Source: Prevotella sp.
GTDB taxonomy: Bacteria; Bacteroidota; Bacteroidia; Bacteroidales; Bacteroidaceae
Assembly (NCBI GenBank): GCA_016286995.1
Contig: JAEEVA010000009.1
Location: 1 to 64,000 of the forward strand
Reading direction: 5' to 3'
Length of the DNA stretch: 64,000 bases
Position numbers and translations under genes: made by a program. Within the stretch, counting starts at the first letter, position 1. Each line of letters opens with the position of its first letter. Under the pieces are notes generated by a model. The model was not told the DNA's origin and made no database searches. It worked only from the letters and a program-made list of their open reading frames with translations. This document shows positions 1 through 8,004 of this stretch, piece after piece.

Positions 1-1
1 C

Positions 2-202
2 GGTGGTGGTGCTGACTCTATGGCTCTGTCTGCCGGTATTTCTGAGGCCCTTGTGAACACAGCATCTGGTATTTTGACCTCTTGGGTTGCTACCGTTGTT
101 TACAACTTCTTCTCAAACAAGATCGATAAGCTGACTTACGCTCTCGACGAGATCGGTTTCACAATCGCAGCTACTTACGATTCTACCCACAACGAGGCTT
201 AA
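2..202 (+). CDS. exbB: ExbB/TolQ-type proton channel protein, C-terminal part (partial)
   Basis: Only the last 66 codons are inside the window; the gene starts before base 1. The visible part contains GISEALVNTASGILTSWVA followed by YNFFSNKIDKL, which matches the last membrane helix and the cytoplasmic end of the MotA/TolQ/ExbB family. These proteins form the inner-membrane pentamer that, with ExbD, uses the proton gradient to power TonB. The identity is supported by what follows: two exbD-like genes and tonB in the same direction, the first 41 bp downstream. The in-frame ATG at 20 is not a real start because the reading frame is open to the window edge. Confidence 0.85.
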   Translation, partial: GGGADSMALSAGISEALVNTASGILTSWVATVVYNFFSNKIDKLTYALDEIGFTIAATYDSTHNEA

Positions 203-243
203 TATTTAGTCCATCTCTTAAAACTCTCTAAATCAGTTTTAGT

Positions 244-858
244 ATGGCTAAAATTAAGATACAGAAAAAAGACATCTGGATTGACATGACGCCTATGTCA
301 GACGTGATGACGCTGCTTCTGTGCTTCTTTATGTTGACATCAACATTCTTGACGCCAGAGCCACTGAAAGTCAACGCGCCTAACTCGGTGTCAGAGATCA
401 AGGTTCCGGAGAGCGATGTCTTGAACATTCTGGTATCACCAGAGGGCAAGATATTCCTCGGTACGGAAAACAAGAATCACATGAAAGCCATGATGGAGAC
501 GATGACGGACAAGTTCCAGATCTCCCTCAATGCCACCCAGCAGAAGCACTTCCTTGAGGATGCTATGGCTGGTGCTCCCATGTCGAAGCTTGCTGCCTAT
601 CTCAGCCTTGAGCCCGAGAAGATGGGCGAGGCCATCCAGACACTCGGCATCCCCACCGATAGTATCGATGGCGGAAAGAGTGAGTTCCAGGAGTGGGTTG
701 CTGCCGCTCGCGAAGCTAACCCCGACATCCGTCTGGCCATCAAGTGCGACTCTAAGACGCCGTACAAGACCGTGAAGGCCATGATGTCTGAGCTCCAGGA
801 CATGAACGAGAACCGTTACCAGTTGATTACTAATCTTAAAACTGCATCGGAGGAATAA
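244..858 (+). CDS. exbD: ExbD/TolR family protein (first copy)
   Basis: A 204-residue biopolymer transport protein. The N-terminus is short and cytoplasmic, then one membrane helix (about residues 18-38) begins with DMTPMSDVMTLLL. Asp20 sits where the essential proton-carrying Asp of ExbD lies. The rest is periplasmic. This copy is longer than typical ExbD (about 140 residues) because of a charged insert around residues 75-140. It would form part of the TonB energising complex. It ends 3 bp before the second exbD, so the two are surely co-transcribed; two tandem ExbD genes are common in Bacteroidota. Confidence 0.9.
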   Translation: MAKIKIQKKDIWIDMTPMSDVMTLLLCFFMLTSTFLTPEPLKVNAPNSVSEIKVPESDVLNILVSPEGKIFLGTENKNHMKAMMETMTDKFQISLNATQQKHFLEDAMAGAPMSKLAAYLSLEPEKMGEAIQTLGIPTDSIDGGKSEFQEWVAAAREANPDIRLAIKCDSKTPYKTVKAMMSELQDMNENRYQLITNLKTASEE

Positions 859-861
859 ACT

Positions 862-1512
862 ATGGCAAAAAAGAATCTATCCAAGCAAAAGAAAATGGAT
901 ACCCGCGTGAACTTCACGCCTATGGTAGACATGATGATGCTGTTGATCACGTTCTTCATGCTGTGTACAACTCTGGCAAAGCCCCAGGCTATGCAGTTGA
1001 CGATGCCCAGTAACGACCAGAACGTGTCAGATCAAGACAAGTCGGTGACGAAAGCCTCTCATACCATTACCCTCTATCTGGGTGCTAACGACCAGGTTTG
1101 GTACATTGCCGGACTGCCCAACTATGAGGATCCTTCTTGTGTCAAGAAGACCAGCTATGGTGCCAAGGGTATCCGCGACGTCCTCATCAACCACACCACA
1201 GAGGAAGGTGTCAACCCCATTGCCAAGATTATGGTAGCTAAGAAGGAGCTCGATGCCAAGAAGGCTGAGTACAACTCGAAGATGACCGACGAGCAGTACC
1301 AGAAAGAGCTCTCGAAGCTGAAGAAGGGCGAACTGCCCAACGGCGAGAAGGTCCCCACAATGACCGTGATTATCCGCCCGTTGGATACCGCTACCTACGA
1401 GAACATGGTTTCGGCTCTGGATGAGATGCTCATCTGCAGTATTGATAAGTATGTGATTGACAAGATTGGCCCCGAGGATCAGGAACTGATCACAAAGGCC
1501 GGTGTCAAGTAA
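862..1512 (+). CDS. exbD: ExbD/TolR family protein (second copy)
   Basis: A 216-residue paralogue of the preceding gene. The helix starts VNFTPMVDMMMLLITFFML, with Asp23 as the expected proton-relay residue. The periplasmic part carries a lysine/glutamate-rich stretch near residues 128-160 and then an ExbD-like end (TVIIRPLDTATYENMVSAL). It lies between the first exbD and tonB with 24 bp to the latter. The two copies differ strongly outside the helix, which suggests a heteromeric ExbD dimer rather than a recent duplication; that is inference. Confidence 0.9.
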   Translation: MAKKNLSKQKKMDTRVNFTPMVDMMMLLITFFMLCTTLAKPQAMQLTMPSNDQNVSDQDKSVTKASHTITLYLGANDQVWYIAGLPNYEDPSCVKKTSYGAKGIRDVLINHTTEEGVNPIAKIMVAKKELDAKKAEYNSKMTDEQYQKELSKLKKGELPNGEKVPTMTVIIRPLDTATYENMVSALDEMLICSIDKYVIDKIGPEDQELITKAGVK

Positions 1513-1536
1513 TCCCCTAAAAAGAGAAAAAGAACT

Positions 1537-2367
1537 ATGGCAAAAATAGATCTTATTGACAATGGCTGGGTCGACCTCGTATTCGAAGGTAAAAACCAGG
1601 CCTACGGTGCTTATCAACTGCGTAAGGATACTGGTAAACGCAACCTCAAGGCGCTGATTACCATGTTCATCCTGTTTGCCCTCATTGCAGCTATCGTTAT
1701 CGCAAAGGTTCAGATTGAGAACGCCATCGCCCGCAACGTGGCTATGGAGACCGATGTGGAGCTTTCGAAACTTGCTGAGAAGAAAGAGGCAAAGGTTGAG
1801 AAGAAAGAAGAACCGAAGATTGAGAAAGTTGAAGTCGAGAAGGTGAAGAGCTCTGTGAAGTTCGTACCGCCCGTGATTAAGAAGGACTCTGAGGTGAAAC
1901 CCGAGGAGGAGCTGAAGTCACAGGAAGAGCTGAACAAGACCAACACCGCCATCGGTGCCTTCGACGTGAAGGGTAATGACGAGGCTGCAGGCGAGGTGCT
2001 GAAGGCCAAGGAAGTCATCGCCCAGCCGGAGCCCCCGAAGGAAGAGGAAACCAAGGTGTTCGACGTTGTAGAACAGATGCCTTCGTTCCCCGGTGGCCAG
2101 AGCGCCCTGCTGCAGTATCTGAGCAGCAACATCAAGTACCCGGTAGTCGCCGAGGAAAATGGTGTCCAGGGTCGTGTCATCGTGACCTTCGTGGTTGAGA
2201 AGGACGGTTCGATTACCGACGTTCGCGTCGTGAAGTCTGTTGACCCGTCACTCGACAAGGAGGCACAGCGCGTGGTGAAGAGCATGCCGAAGTGGATTCC
2301 CGGTAAGCAGAATGGTTCTGCCGTCCGTGTGAAGTACACCGTGCCTGTCACCTTCCGTCTCCAGTAA
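1537..2367 (+). CDS. tonB: TonB energy transducer
   Basis: A 276-residue TonB. Residues 11-30 contain the Bacteroidota-type motif GKNQAYGAYQLRKD. One membrane helix follows (about 38-57), then a Lys/Glu/Val/Pro-rich spacer (about 78-180) able to span the periplasm. The C-terminal domain (about 195-276: GVQGRVIVTFVVEKDGSI ... VKYTVPVTFRLQ) would contact the TonB box of outer-membrane receptors. With ExbB and both ExbD proteins it transmits proton-motive force to TonB-dependent transporters such as SusC-type receptors; no receptor gene lies in the window. The ATG at 1537 is well placed before the motif. Confidence 0.93.
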   Translation: MAKIDLIDNGWVDLVFEGKNQAYGAYQLRKDTGKRNLKALITMFILFALIAAIVIAKVQIENAIARNVAMETDVELSKLAEKKEAKVEKKEEPKIEKVEVEKVKSSVKFVPPVIKKDSEVKPEEELKSQEELNKTNTAIGAFDVKGNDEAAGEVLKAKEVIAQPEPPKEEETKVFDVVEQMPSFPGGQSALLQYLSSNIKYPVVAEENGVQGRVIVTFVVEKDGSITDVRVVKSVDPSLDKEAQRVVKSMPKWIPGKQNGSAVRVKYTVPVTFRLQ

Positions 2368-2386
2368 TCATTTGATTCATCGAAAA

Positions 2387-3355
2387 ATGAATAGACACTC
2401 ATCCAAATATATCATTGGATTAACACTTCTTTTAGGCTTGTTCTCCGCTTGTGGGAACAAGCCTAAAAATACGAAGGCCGAGCAGGACTACCAGCGTGCT
2501 GCCCGCTTCTTCGTGGCTGACGAAAGTTTCAGCCCCATCATCAACGAGGCACTCGACGTCTTCCGTTATCATGTGCCACTCGACACGCTGGAAGCACAAT
2601 ACACCAACGAGCAGGACGCCATCCGCCAGCTGCTCGAACTCAAGACATGGCTGGCATTCACCTCGCGCGACTTCACCGCCAAGGAGCGTAAGAACCTCGA
2701 GGACCGCCGTTACCTCCCACGTACCATTCCTATCGCCTACGACGGACTGGCACTCATCGTCAACAACGCTAATCCTGACACCTGCATCTCCGTACGCGAC
2801 TTCAAGCGCATCCTCAAGGGCGAGGTGTCACAGTGGAGCGACCTCTACCCCACCTCAAAGCTGGGCAACATCGACGTCACTTTCGACAACCCCCTGTCAA
2901 GCACCATCCGCTGGTGTGTCGACTCCCTGCTGCATGGTCAGGAAATGAAGGCACCCAACATCGGTGCCGTCAAGACCAGTACCGCCGTCATCGACTATGT
3001 CGAGCATCACGTCAATGCCATTGGTATCATCGGCAGCAACTGGCTCAACGACCAGCGCGACACGACCAATGTCACCTTTAAGAAGAATATCCGAGTCATG
3101 AAGGTCAGCAAGCTCGAAACGGCCACGCCGCAGAACAGCTGGCAACCCTATCAGTACTACCTCTATAACGGCAACTATCCACTCATCCGTACCATCTACG
3201 CCCTGCTCAACGAGCCGCGCAGCGGACTGCCCTCCAACTTCGCCCACTTCTGCCGGCTGCCCAAGGGTCAGCTCATCATCCAGAAGGCCGGTCTGCTGCC
3301 TATCCAGGCAGGTACCAACGTGCGCGACATCTTCGTCAACTACCGCGACGACTAA
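2387..3355 (+). CDS. PstS-like phosphate-binding-family lipoprotein
   Basis: A 322-residue lipoprotein: MNRHSSKYIIGLTLLLGLFSAC gives a signal peptide with lipobox Cys22. The body resembles the PstS / PBP-like substrate-binding fold (a phosphate/anion-binding family), with SVRDFKRILKGEVSQWSDL and a late IPIQAGTNVRDIFVNYRDD. No ABC permease or ATPase is nearby; instead it follows tonB by 19 bp and precedes a TPR protein. This placement is common in Bacteroidales and suggests a role linked to TonB rather than classical Pst uptake. A TTG at 2372 would add five residues before the signal peptide; the ATG at 2387 is preferred. Confidence 0.75.
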   Translation: MNRHSSKYIIGLTLLLGLFSACGNKPKNTKAEQDYQRAARFFVADESFSPIINEALDVFRYHVPLDTLEAQYTNEQDAIRQLLELKTWLAFTSRDFTAKERKNLEDRRYLPRTIPIAYDGLALIVNNANPDTCISVRDFKRILKGEVSQWSDLYPTSKLGNIDVTFDNPLSSTIRWCVDSLLHGQEMKAPNIGAVKTSTAVIDYVEHHVNAIGIIGSNWLNDQRDTTNVTFKKNIRVMKVSKLETATPQNSWQPYQYYLYNGNYPLIRTIYALLNEPRSGLPSNFAHFCRLPKGQLIIQKAGLLPIQAGTNVRDIFVNYRDD

Positions 3356-3420
3356 ACCTTTCGACATATCGTGCGTCAAAGGAGTAAAATGACGATATAC
3401 GTTATAACGACAGAGAGAGA

Positions 3421-3451
3421 GAACGATAACATTAGTAACAACGAAAACAAT
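3421..3451. repeat. Degenerate AACGNN hexamer tract upstream of the TPR gene
   Basis: The sequence reads as period-6 units resembling AACGAT, AACATT, AACGAA, AACAAT. It belongs to the same degenerate family as tracts near 9925-9990 and 10885-10932 and inside coding regions at 13503, 13660 and 17857. Confidence 0.5.
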
Positions 3452-3460
3452 TTAAGTATT

Positions 3461-4891
3461 ATGAAAGCAATCAAATATCTATTCATCGCAGCGCTGACCG
3501 CAGGTTTCAGCACTGCCGCCTTGGCTCAGGAAGCCACTGGCACAGCAGCCGACGTCGCTGTTGTAAAGAATCTCATTAGTCAGAAACCCGCCGACCTCGA
3601 CAAGCAGATGAAGTCCTTCTACAAGAAGAACAAGAAGAATGCCGACAACCTCGTCGCCTTCTCACGCGCCTTCTTCGAGGCTAAGGACACCGCCAACGCC
3701 AAGATGTTTGCCAACTACGCACTCGAGGCTACCAAGAACAAGTGTGCACCGGCATTCATCATCCTCGGCGACATCGAGGCTCTCGGTGACAACGGTGGTG
3801 AGGCTGCAACCTTCTACGATCAGGCCATCTATGCCGACCCTAAGAATCCAGAGGGTTACTACAAGTACGCTAACGTCTATCGTAAGATCAGCCCTGCCGG
3901 AGCCGTTGCCAAGCTCAACGAGCTGCGCCAGCAGCGTCCCGACATTGCCGTCGACGCCCTCGCAGGCCGTATCTACTACATGTCCAACGAGTTCGACAAG
4001 GCTTTCGATGCCTACAACAAGGCCGACATGAGCAAGATGGAAGAGCGCGACCTCAGCGACTACGCTATGACCGCCTTCTTCAAGCAGAAATACGACAAGG
4101 CTCTTGAGGTTGCCAAGTTCGGCCTCAGCAAGAAGCCCCGTCACGCTGCCTTCAACCGTCTGGCTTTCTTCAACAGCACTGAGCTGAAGAAGTACGACGA
4201 CGCTCTGATGTATGCCGACGCCCTGTTCAACAAGTCCGACTCCGCCAAGTTCTCTTACTACGACTACACCTACTACGGCAACGCCCTCATGGGTGCCAAG
4301 CAGACAGACAAGGCCATTGAGATGTATGAGCTGGCTCTGAAGCAGGAGGATATGGACAACAAGGCCAAGCGTGCCGGTATCGTCAAGCAGCTCTCCGACG
4401 CCTATCGCGACAAGGAGGACTACCTGAACGCCATCAAGCACTACAAGGACTATTTGGAGAGCATGGAGAAGCCCACTGCTAACGACCTCGCCGGTCTGGC
4501 AGGCCTCCACATGGAGCACGGTGCCACCCTCTCTGCCGAGGCTCAGGCTGAAGCCTTCCGCAATGCCGATGCCGCCTATGCCGACCTCGCCCAGAAGTTC
4601 GAGCAGGCCCAGGAATACGCCACCTTCATGCGTGCCCGTGTCAACGGCCAGATGGACCCCGACCAGTCCAAGGGACTTGCCAAGCCCTTCTACGAGAAGC
4701 TTGTTGAGCTCATCGGTCCCAAGACCGACCTCGACAACACCGACAAGGCCCGTCTGAAGGAGTCCTACCACTACCTCATCTCCTACTACTTCATCCAGAA
4801 GAACGACAAGGACACTGCCAAGCAGTACGCTCAGAAGATGCTTGCCATCGATCCCGACAACGAGATTGCCAAGCAGGTTCTCGGACAGTAA
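3461..4891 (+). CDS. Secreted tetratricopeptide-repeat protein
   Basis: A 476-residue protein with a signal peptide (MKAIKYLFIAALTAGFSTAA, cut near LAQ) and then helical TPR repeats across most of its length (for example DKAIEMYELALKQ and DAYRDKEDYLNAIKHYKDYL). TPR arrays act as protein-binding scaffolds; the partner is not visible. An upstream in-frame ATG at 3371 would add 30 polar residues and destroy the signal peptide, so the start at 3461 is chosen. The 5' region holds a degenerate AACGNN repeat. It is the last gene of the exbB-exbD-exbD-tonB-PstS-like operon and is followed by a terminator hairpin. Confidence 0.85.
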   Translation: MKAIKYLFIAALTAGFSTAALAQEATGTAADVAVVKNLISQKPADLDKQMKSFYKKNKKNADNLVAFSRAFFEAKDTANAKMFANYALEATKNKCAPAFIILGDIEALGDNGGEAATFYDQAIYADPKNPEGYYKYANVYRKISPAGAVAKLNELRQQRPDIAVDALAGRIYYMSNEFDKAFDAYNKADMSKMEERDLSDYAMTAFFKQKYDKALEVAKFGLSKKPRHAAFNRLAFFNSTELKKYDDALMYADALFNKSDSAKFSYYDYTYYGNALMGAKQTDKAIEMYELALKQEDMDNKAKRAGIVKQLSDAYRDKEDYLNAIKHYKDYLESMEKPTANDLAGLAGLHMEHGATLSAEAQAEAFRNADAAYADLAQKFEQAQEYATFMRARVNGQMDPDQSKGLAKPFYEKLVELIGPKTDLDNTDKARLKESYHYLISYYFIQKNDKDTAKQYAQKMLAIDPDNEIAKQVLGQ

Positions 4892-4910
4892 TCCTTATCT
4901 TTATACAGTC

Positions 4911-4944
4911 ATGAGCCGCCCCGTCATCAGGGCGGCTCATTTTA
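4911..4944 (+). terminator. Rho-independent terminator of the tonB operon
   Basis: A perfect 11-bp stem (4911-4921 with 4930-4940, ATGAGCCGCCC arm), 8-nt loop, then TTTATC. It lies 19 bp after the TPR stop codon. Confidence 0.85.
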
Positions 4945-5284
4945 TCCCAAATCGGTCATTAGAGATTAGGTTTAATCATAACGCTGTATTTTTTCCGTGC
5001 AGCCCTTTCTTCACGTGCCAATCGTATTTCTTCGTTGATTTCTTCCAGTGTAAGTTCTAGCCTATCGCTGGCAACAACCATATTCCTGGATACCTGTGCC
5101 AATCACAATATTCAGTCAGCCACAGGGTGAGAAAAGCCCTGTGGCTTGATAAAGGGCAAGAAAAAGTATAAATATTGTTAATGCCGTGCAGTCTTTTTAT
5201 ATGTTTGCAGTTTTAACATATAGACAGGCGAAAAAAAAGAAGCTTTGCAGCAGGAAAAAACGGAAACTGTATTAAAAAGAAACA
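4945..5284. other. Intergenic region with a second hairpin
   Basis: No convincing gene. It holds a perfect inverted repeat GCCACAGGG (5119-5127) with CCCTGTGGC (5137-5145) separated by 9 nt, without a T tract on either side, and the promoter of the next gene. The hairpin could be a weak terminator, a processing site or a leftover of a small RNA; the sequence does not decide. Confidence 0.5.
5200..5207 (+). promoter_or_regulatory. Bacteroidota-type -7 element TATGTTTG
   Basis: Exact match to TAnnTTTG, 77 bp before the ATG at 5285. The -33 region is weak (TTG near 5175). Confidence 0.55.
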
Positions 5285-6118
5285 ATGGACATTAAGAAAT
5301 TTATTATGATGTTGGCGACCACCGCTTCAATAACGGCAAACGCCTCAGAAGCCAACGACACAGTAGTCATCAATAATGCAGACAAAGTGACTATTATGAC
5401 TTCAGACACCGTCCAGCGAGTTACAGTCCTAGGCAAGGAAGGGGAACAGACATTCGTTTATGATGAGTCTGTACCTCTAAATAAATGGAAAATGAAGAAA
5501 AAGAAAGGAAGCAATAAACTTAAATGCTGGGACTTCGACTTTGCCGTGGGTGTCGGTACGCCAACCAATGCTCCTGACGATTTGAGCTTTGCACCCTTCA
5601 AGTCTATGGAATGGCTCTTTGGCCTCCGTTATGCTTATACGCCAAAGAAGGCCTCTCAAAGCTACTCCGTGGGCTTATGGTGTGACTGGCGTTCCTATGG
5701 CACGAGTGACAAATATTTTATCAAGGACAAATTCGGCATAATTGGAAGTGAAAATGCCGTCGTCCTTAGCGGATACCCACCAAAGACCAGCTCCAAGAGT
5801 TCTTCCATCAACATATTCAGTCTCTCTGTCCCCATTCTCTTTACCCAGCGCTTTGGCCAGCAGGGTGGTTTTAAAGTCACACTCGGACCCGTGGTTAATT
5901 TTAACGTGCATGGTCGCATTAACACCAGCTATGAGGTAGACGAGGTAATATATTCTGAAAAGACCAAAGGCATCGAGTATCGTTCTCTCACTATTGATTT
6001 CATGGGGATGGCCAGCTATAGAGGTATTGGCATCTACTGCAAGTATTCGCCTATGAGCGTGCTTAAGAAAGACAAGGGACCAGAATTCCATGCACTTACC
6101 TTCGGACTGTTCATATGA
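5285..6118 (+). CDS. Putative outer-membrane beta-barrel protein, function unknown
   Basis: A 277-residue protein with an N-terminal signal peptide (MDIKKFIMMLATTASITANA). After a short charged segment (KWKMKKKKGSNK), the remainder alternates polar and aromatic residues as in a small beta-barrel (FDFAVGVGTPTN, LFGLRYAYTPKK, YSVGLWCDWRSYG) and ends HALTFGLFI, a typical barrel C-terminus with aromatic/hydrophobic last residues. I do not recognise a named family. It is a single-gene unit with its own promoter; the next gene is convergent. Location in the outer membrane is inferred from composition. Confidence 0.55.
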   Translation: MDIKKFIMMLATTASITANASEANDTVVINNADKVTIMTSDTVQRVTVLGKEGEQTFVYDESVPLNKWKMKKKKGSNKLKCWDFDFAVGVGTPTNAPDDLSFAPFKSMEWLFGLRYAYTPKKASQSYSVGLWCDWRSYGTSDKYFIKDKFGIIGSENAVVLSGYPPKTSSKSSSINIFSLSVPILFTQRFGQQGGFKVTLGPVVNFNVHGRINTSYEVDEVIYSEKTKGIEYRSLTIDFMGMASYRGIGIYCKYSPMSVLKKDKGPEFHALTFGLFI

Positions 6119-6119
6119 T

Positions 6120-6167
6120 ATGAACCTAGTACATATACAGAATGGCAAAAAGGTCGTGGTTAAGTAA
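6120..6167 (+). pseudogene. Possible vestige of a secreted-protein C-terminal tail
   Basis: A short open frame starting in the stop region of the preceding gene encodes MNLVHIQNGKKVVVK and stops. The end NGKKVVVK is the characteristic last segment of the sorting-tail-like domains common on Prevotella secreted proteins. No body of such a protein is present, so this looks like a remnant or a chance match. It is far too short to be a gene by itself. Confidence 0.25.
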
Positions 6168-6195
6168 GTACAACCTGTAGTTTCGACCTAGTTTA

Positions 6196-6237
6196 CCCGT
6201 ACCATCGACGCTGTCTGCCCGTAACATCGACGCTGTC
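6196..6237. repeat. Two direct 20-bp repeats
   Basis: CCCGTACCATCGACGCTGTC (6196-6215) is repeated at 6218-6237 with one change (C to A), 22 bp apart. The pair sits between convergent genes and is bracketed by a small inverted repeat TAGTTTC (6178-6184) / GAAACTA (6256-6262). Confidence 0.7.
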
Positions 6238-6275
6238 AGGTGCCTTATTCCTGTTGAAACTAAGCTTTCTTCGCC

Positions 6276-7463
6276 TCACTTGACGTTCAGGCGGATACCG
6301 AACTGGAGAGTCCAACAGGCTGGCTGATCCTTGAAGAAGTTCTGGACACGGCTGCCGTTGTCAAAGTAATAGCGGAAGCCGGGCTCGGCATATATGCCCA
6401 GCTGTGGCACGACATCATACTCTATGCCGACAGCCAGACCGACAGACCATTGCAGCCGGTCTCTGTTCATGTTGGTCTCAACGACCTCTACCACTGACTT
6501 GGCTCGGACGTTCCAGTCGGCCTGCATACCGGCGGTAGCATAAGCTTTCCAGTGGCTGCCCCCCACGACCCGATATTGCATGTTGAGCGGTATGCCCACA
6601 TAGTGCAGCGTCTGATCGGTCTTGATGCCACTTTGATTAACGATACTCTCAAACTCAGAATGCAGGCGGGTGTAAACCAGTCCTGAGCCAAGGCTCCACC
6701 GTTTGCTAAGCGGCCAGCTCACCGTCAGTCCCAATGAAAAGGGATGGTCGTGATGCTGGCGTTCCTCATAGTCTGTCAGCCAGATGACCTCATCACCCGT
6801 CGGTGCGCGAGTGGGCAGATAGCTGGAATGATCATAGAGGTTGGCCATCTCATCACTCATCCTGACGCCGTTGCTGTGACTGTAGGCCAGCAGACCGTGA
6901 TCCGTCATGAGGCCTATTTGGATGTCAGATGTTCGGTTGTGGGTCTTTGGGGCTTCATGTCGGAGAGGCTCCTTTGCAATATGCCGTGGCTCATGGGGAC
7001 GGTTCTCCTGATCCGTCGTCACAAAGCTACTGTGATCAGGAGAACCGTCCCCACGAGCCAGTGACTGCTGAGAAGCATTCTCTGACTCTGATGATTCACC
7101 AGTTCCTTCGGTGACGGGTTGTGACTTTTGTCCCTTTTGGGTTAACAACCTCCACTGTCTGGGTTGACTATCCACATGGTCGGTACTATCAGTACATACA
7201 GTCTGATGCTTTTGCGTATCAGGCACTGTAGCAAGTGTCGTATGCGGCCTTGGACTGGGGGAAGTGTCTGGCCAGAGCCAAAAGCCTACACCTGCCAGCA
7301 AGGCAACAACAGCCGCCGCACTCACCCAACGGCGCCACAATAGTGTAACGGCAGCTTTCTGCCGGGGCAGCGCACGTTCTATGTCTGCCCACAAGCCCTC
7401 AGGACTGACCGCCTCGTAGTCGGTCATCCGTTCTCTGAGTTGTTCTGTCCAGTCTTTCTTCAT
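6276..7463 (-). CDS. Membrane-anchored protein with beta-barrel-like C-terminal domain, partner of ECF sigma factor
   Basis: A 395-residue protein. Residues 1-44 (MKKDWTEQLRERMTDYEAV... GLWADIERAL) look like a cytoplasmic anti-sigma head. One membrane helix follows (about 46-65, VSAAAVVALLAGVGFWLW). Residues 66-200 are polar and low in complexity, and residues about 235-395 resemble the outer-membrane beta-barrel domain of PorT/OMP_b-brl proteins (SLGLTVSWPLSKRWSLGSGL, YVGIPLNMQYRV, FRYYFDNGS, ending FGIRLNVK). The gene overlaps the sigma factor gene by 4 bp. I infer that it controls the sigma factor. A palindromic element at 6987-7060 lies within the linker coding region. Confidence 0.65.
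   Translation of the reverse strand: MKKDWTEQLRERMTDYEAVSPEGLWADIERALPRQKAAVTLLWRRWVSAAAVVALLAGVGFWLWPDTSPSPRPHTTLATVPDTQKHQTVCTDSTDHVDSQPRQWRLLTQKGQKSQPVTEGTGESSESENASQQSLARGDGSPDHSSFVTTDQENRPHEPRHIAKEPLRHEAPKTHNRTSDIQIGLMTDHGLLAYSHSNGVRMSDEMANLYDHSSYLPTRAPTGDEVIWLTDYEERQHHDHPFSLGLTVSWPLSKRWSLGSGLVYTRLHSEFESIVNQSGIKTDQTLHYVGIPLNMQYRVVGGSHWKAYATAGMQADWNVRAKSVVEVVETNMNRDRLQWSVGLAVGIEYDVVPQLGIYAEPGFRYYFDNGSRVQNFFKDQPACWTLQFGIRLNVK
6987..7060. repeat. Palindromic REP/REPIN-like element inside a gene
   Basis: Two 27-bp arms (6987-7013 and 7034-7060) are inverted copies with one mismatch, separated by 20 bp. The arm core is GGGGACGGTTCTCCTGATC. The element is in frame within the linker of the beta-barrel protein and encodes GDGSPD and ENRPHEP segments. 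The GGACGGTTC core also appears (as GAACCGTCC) in the element at 50186-50276. Confidence 0.75.
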
Positions 7464-8002
7464 TGTTTTGCGCTGTTTAGATAGTTGTTGATGAGTTTGG
7501 CGAGTGCATTCTTGGCTCTCATGAATTGCGAAGCAGAGGTTTCGGGCTTAATGCCTAACAGTCGGGCAATCTCCTTGTGCGACATTTGTTCGAACACATG
7601 CAGGCTGAGTACCATTCTGTAGCCCGTCGGCAACTGGCTTATCAACCTGTTGAGCACATCCTGAGGCACACGGCCCACGTCAGGCTCCGGCACGTCGGGT
7701 TCGTCTGGTATGTGGTCTGTCAGCACGATACGAGCATGGCGCTTGACGTGGTCGATGGCCTGATGCGTCACGATGGCTGCCACCCAGCCCTTCAGCGACC
7801 CTTCACCCTTGTAGTTGAACCCGTCGACGGACGTCAGTATCTTGACAAAGCTGTCCTGCAACACATCGTGAACGGCGTCACGGTCGGACACATACCTCAG
7901 CGCAATGGCTGTGGCATAGCCCGCATAGCGGTCGTAGAGTCGCCTCATGGCAGCCCGTTCACCACTCCTGACAGCGTTCAGCAGTTGCAGCTCGGTCTCC
8001 AT
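7460..8002 (-). CDS. ECF-type RNA polymerase sigma factor
   Basis: A 180-residue sigma-70 family protein with only regions 2 and 4. Region 2: LYDRYAGYATAIALRYVSDRDAVHDVLQDSFVKI (about residues 22-57). Region 4: LPTGYRMVLSLHVFEQMSHKEIARLLGI followed by SASQFMRAKNALAKLI (about 124-170), the helix-turn-helix that reads the -35 box. It would direct polymerase to a small regulon, likely including its own operon. It overlaps the downstream membrane/beta-barrel gene by ATGA and starts 2 bp after the upstream lipoprotein gene, so the three genes are one unit. Confidence 0.92.
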   Translation of the reverse strand: METELQLLNAVRSGERAAMRRLYDRYAGYATAIALRYVSDRDAVHDVLQDSFVKILTSVDGFNYKGEGSLKGWVAAIVTHQAIDHVKRHARIVLTDHIPDEPDVPEPDVGRVPQDVLNRLISQLPTGYRMVLSLHVFEQMSHKEIARLLGIKPETSASQFMRAKNALAKLINNYLNSAKQ

Positions 8003-8004
8003 GC

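Noticed and set aside
3662..4771. Long open frame of 369 codons on the - strand opposite the TPR gene
   Set aside because: It is antisense to a clear TPR protein with signal peptide, its translation is Val/Gly/Leu-rich and lacks domain features; a shadow caused by codon bias.
5119..5145. Riboswitch upstream of the gene at 5285
   Set aside because: Only a single simple hairpin located before the promoter; no conserved riboswitch core is recognised.
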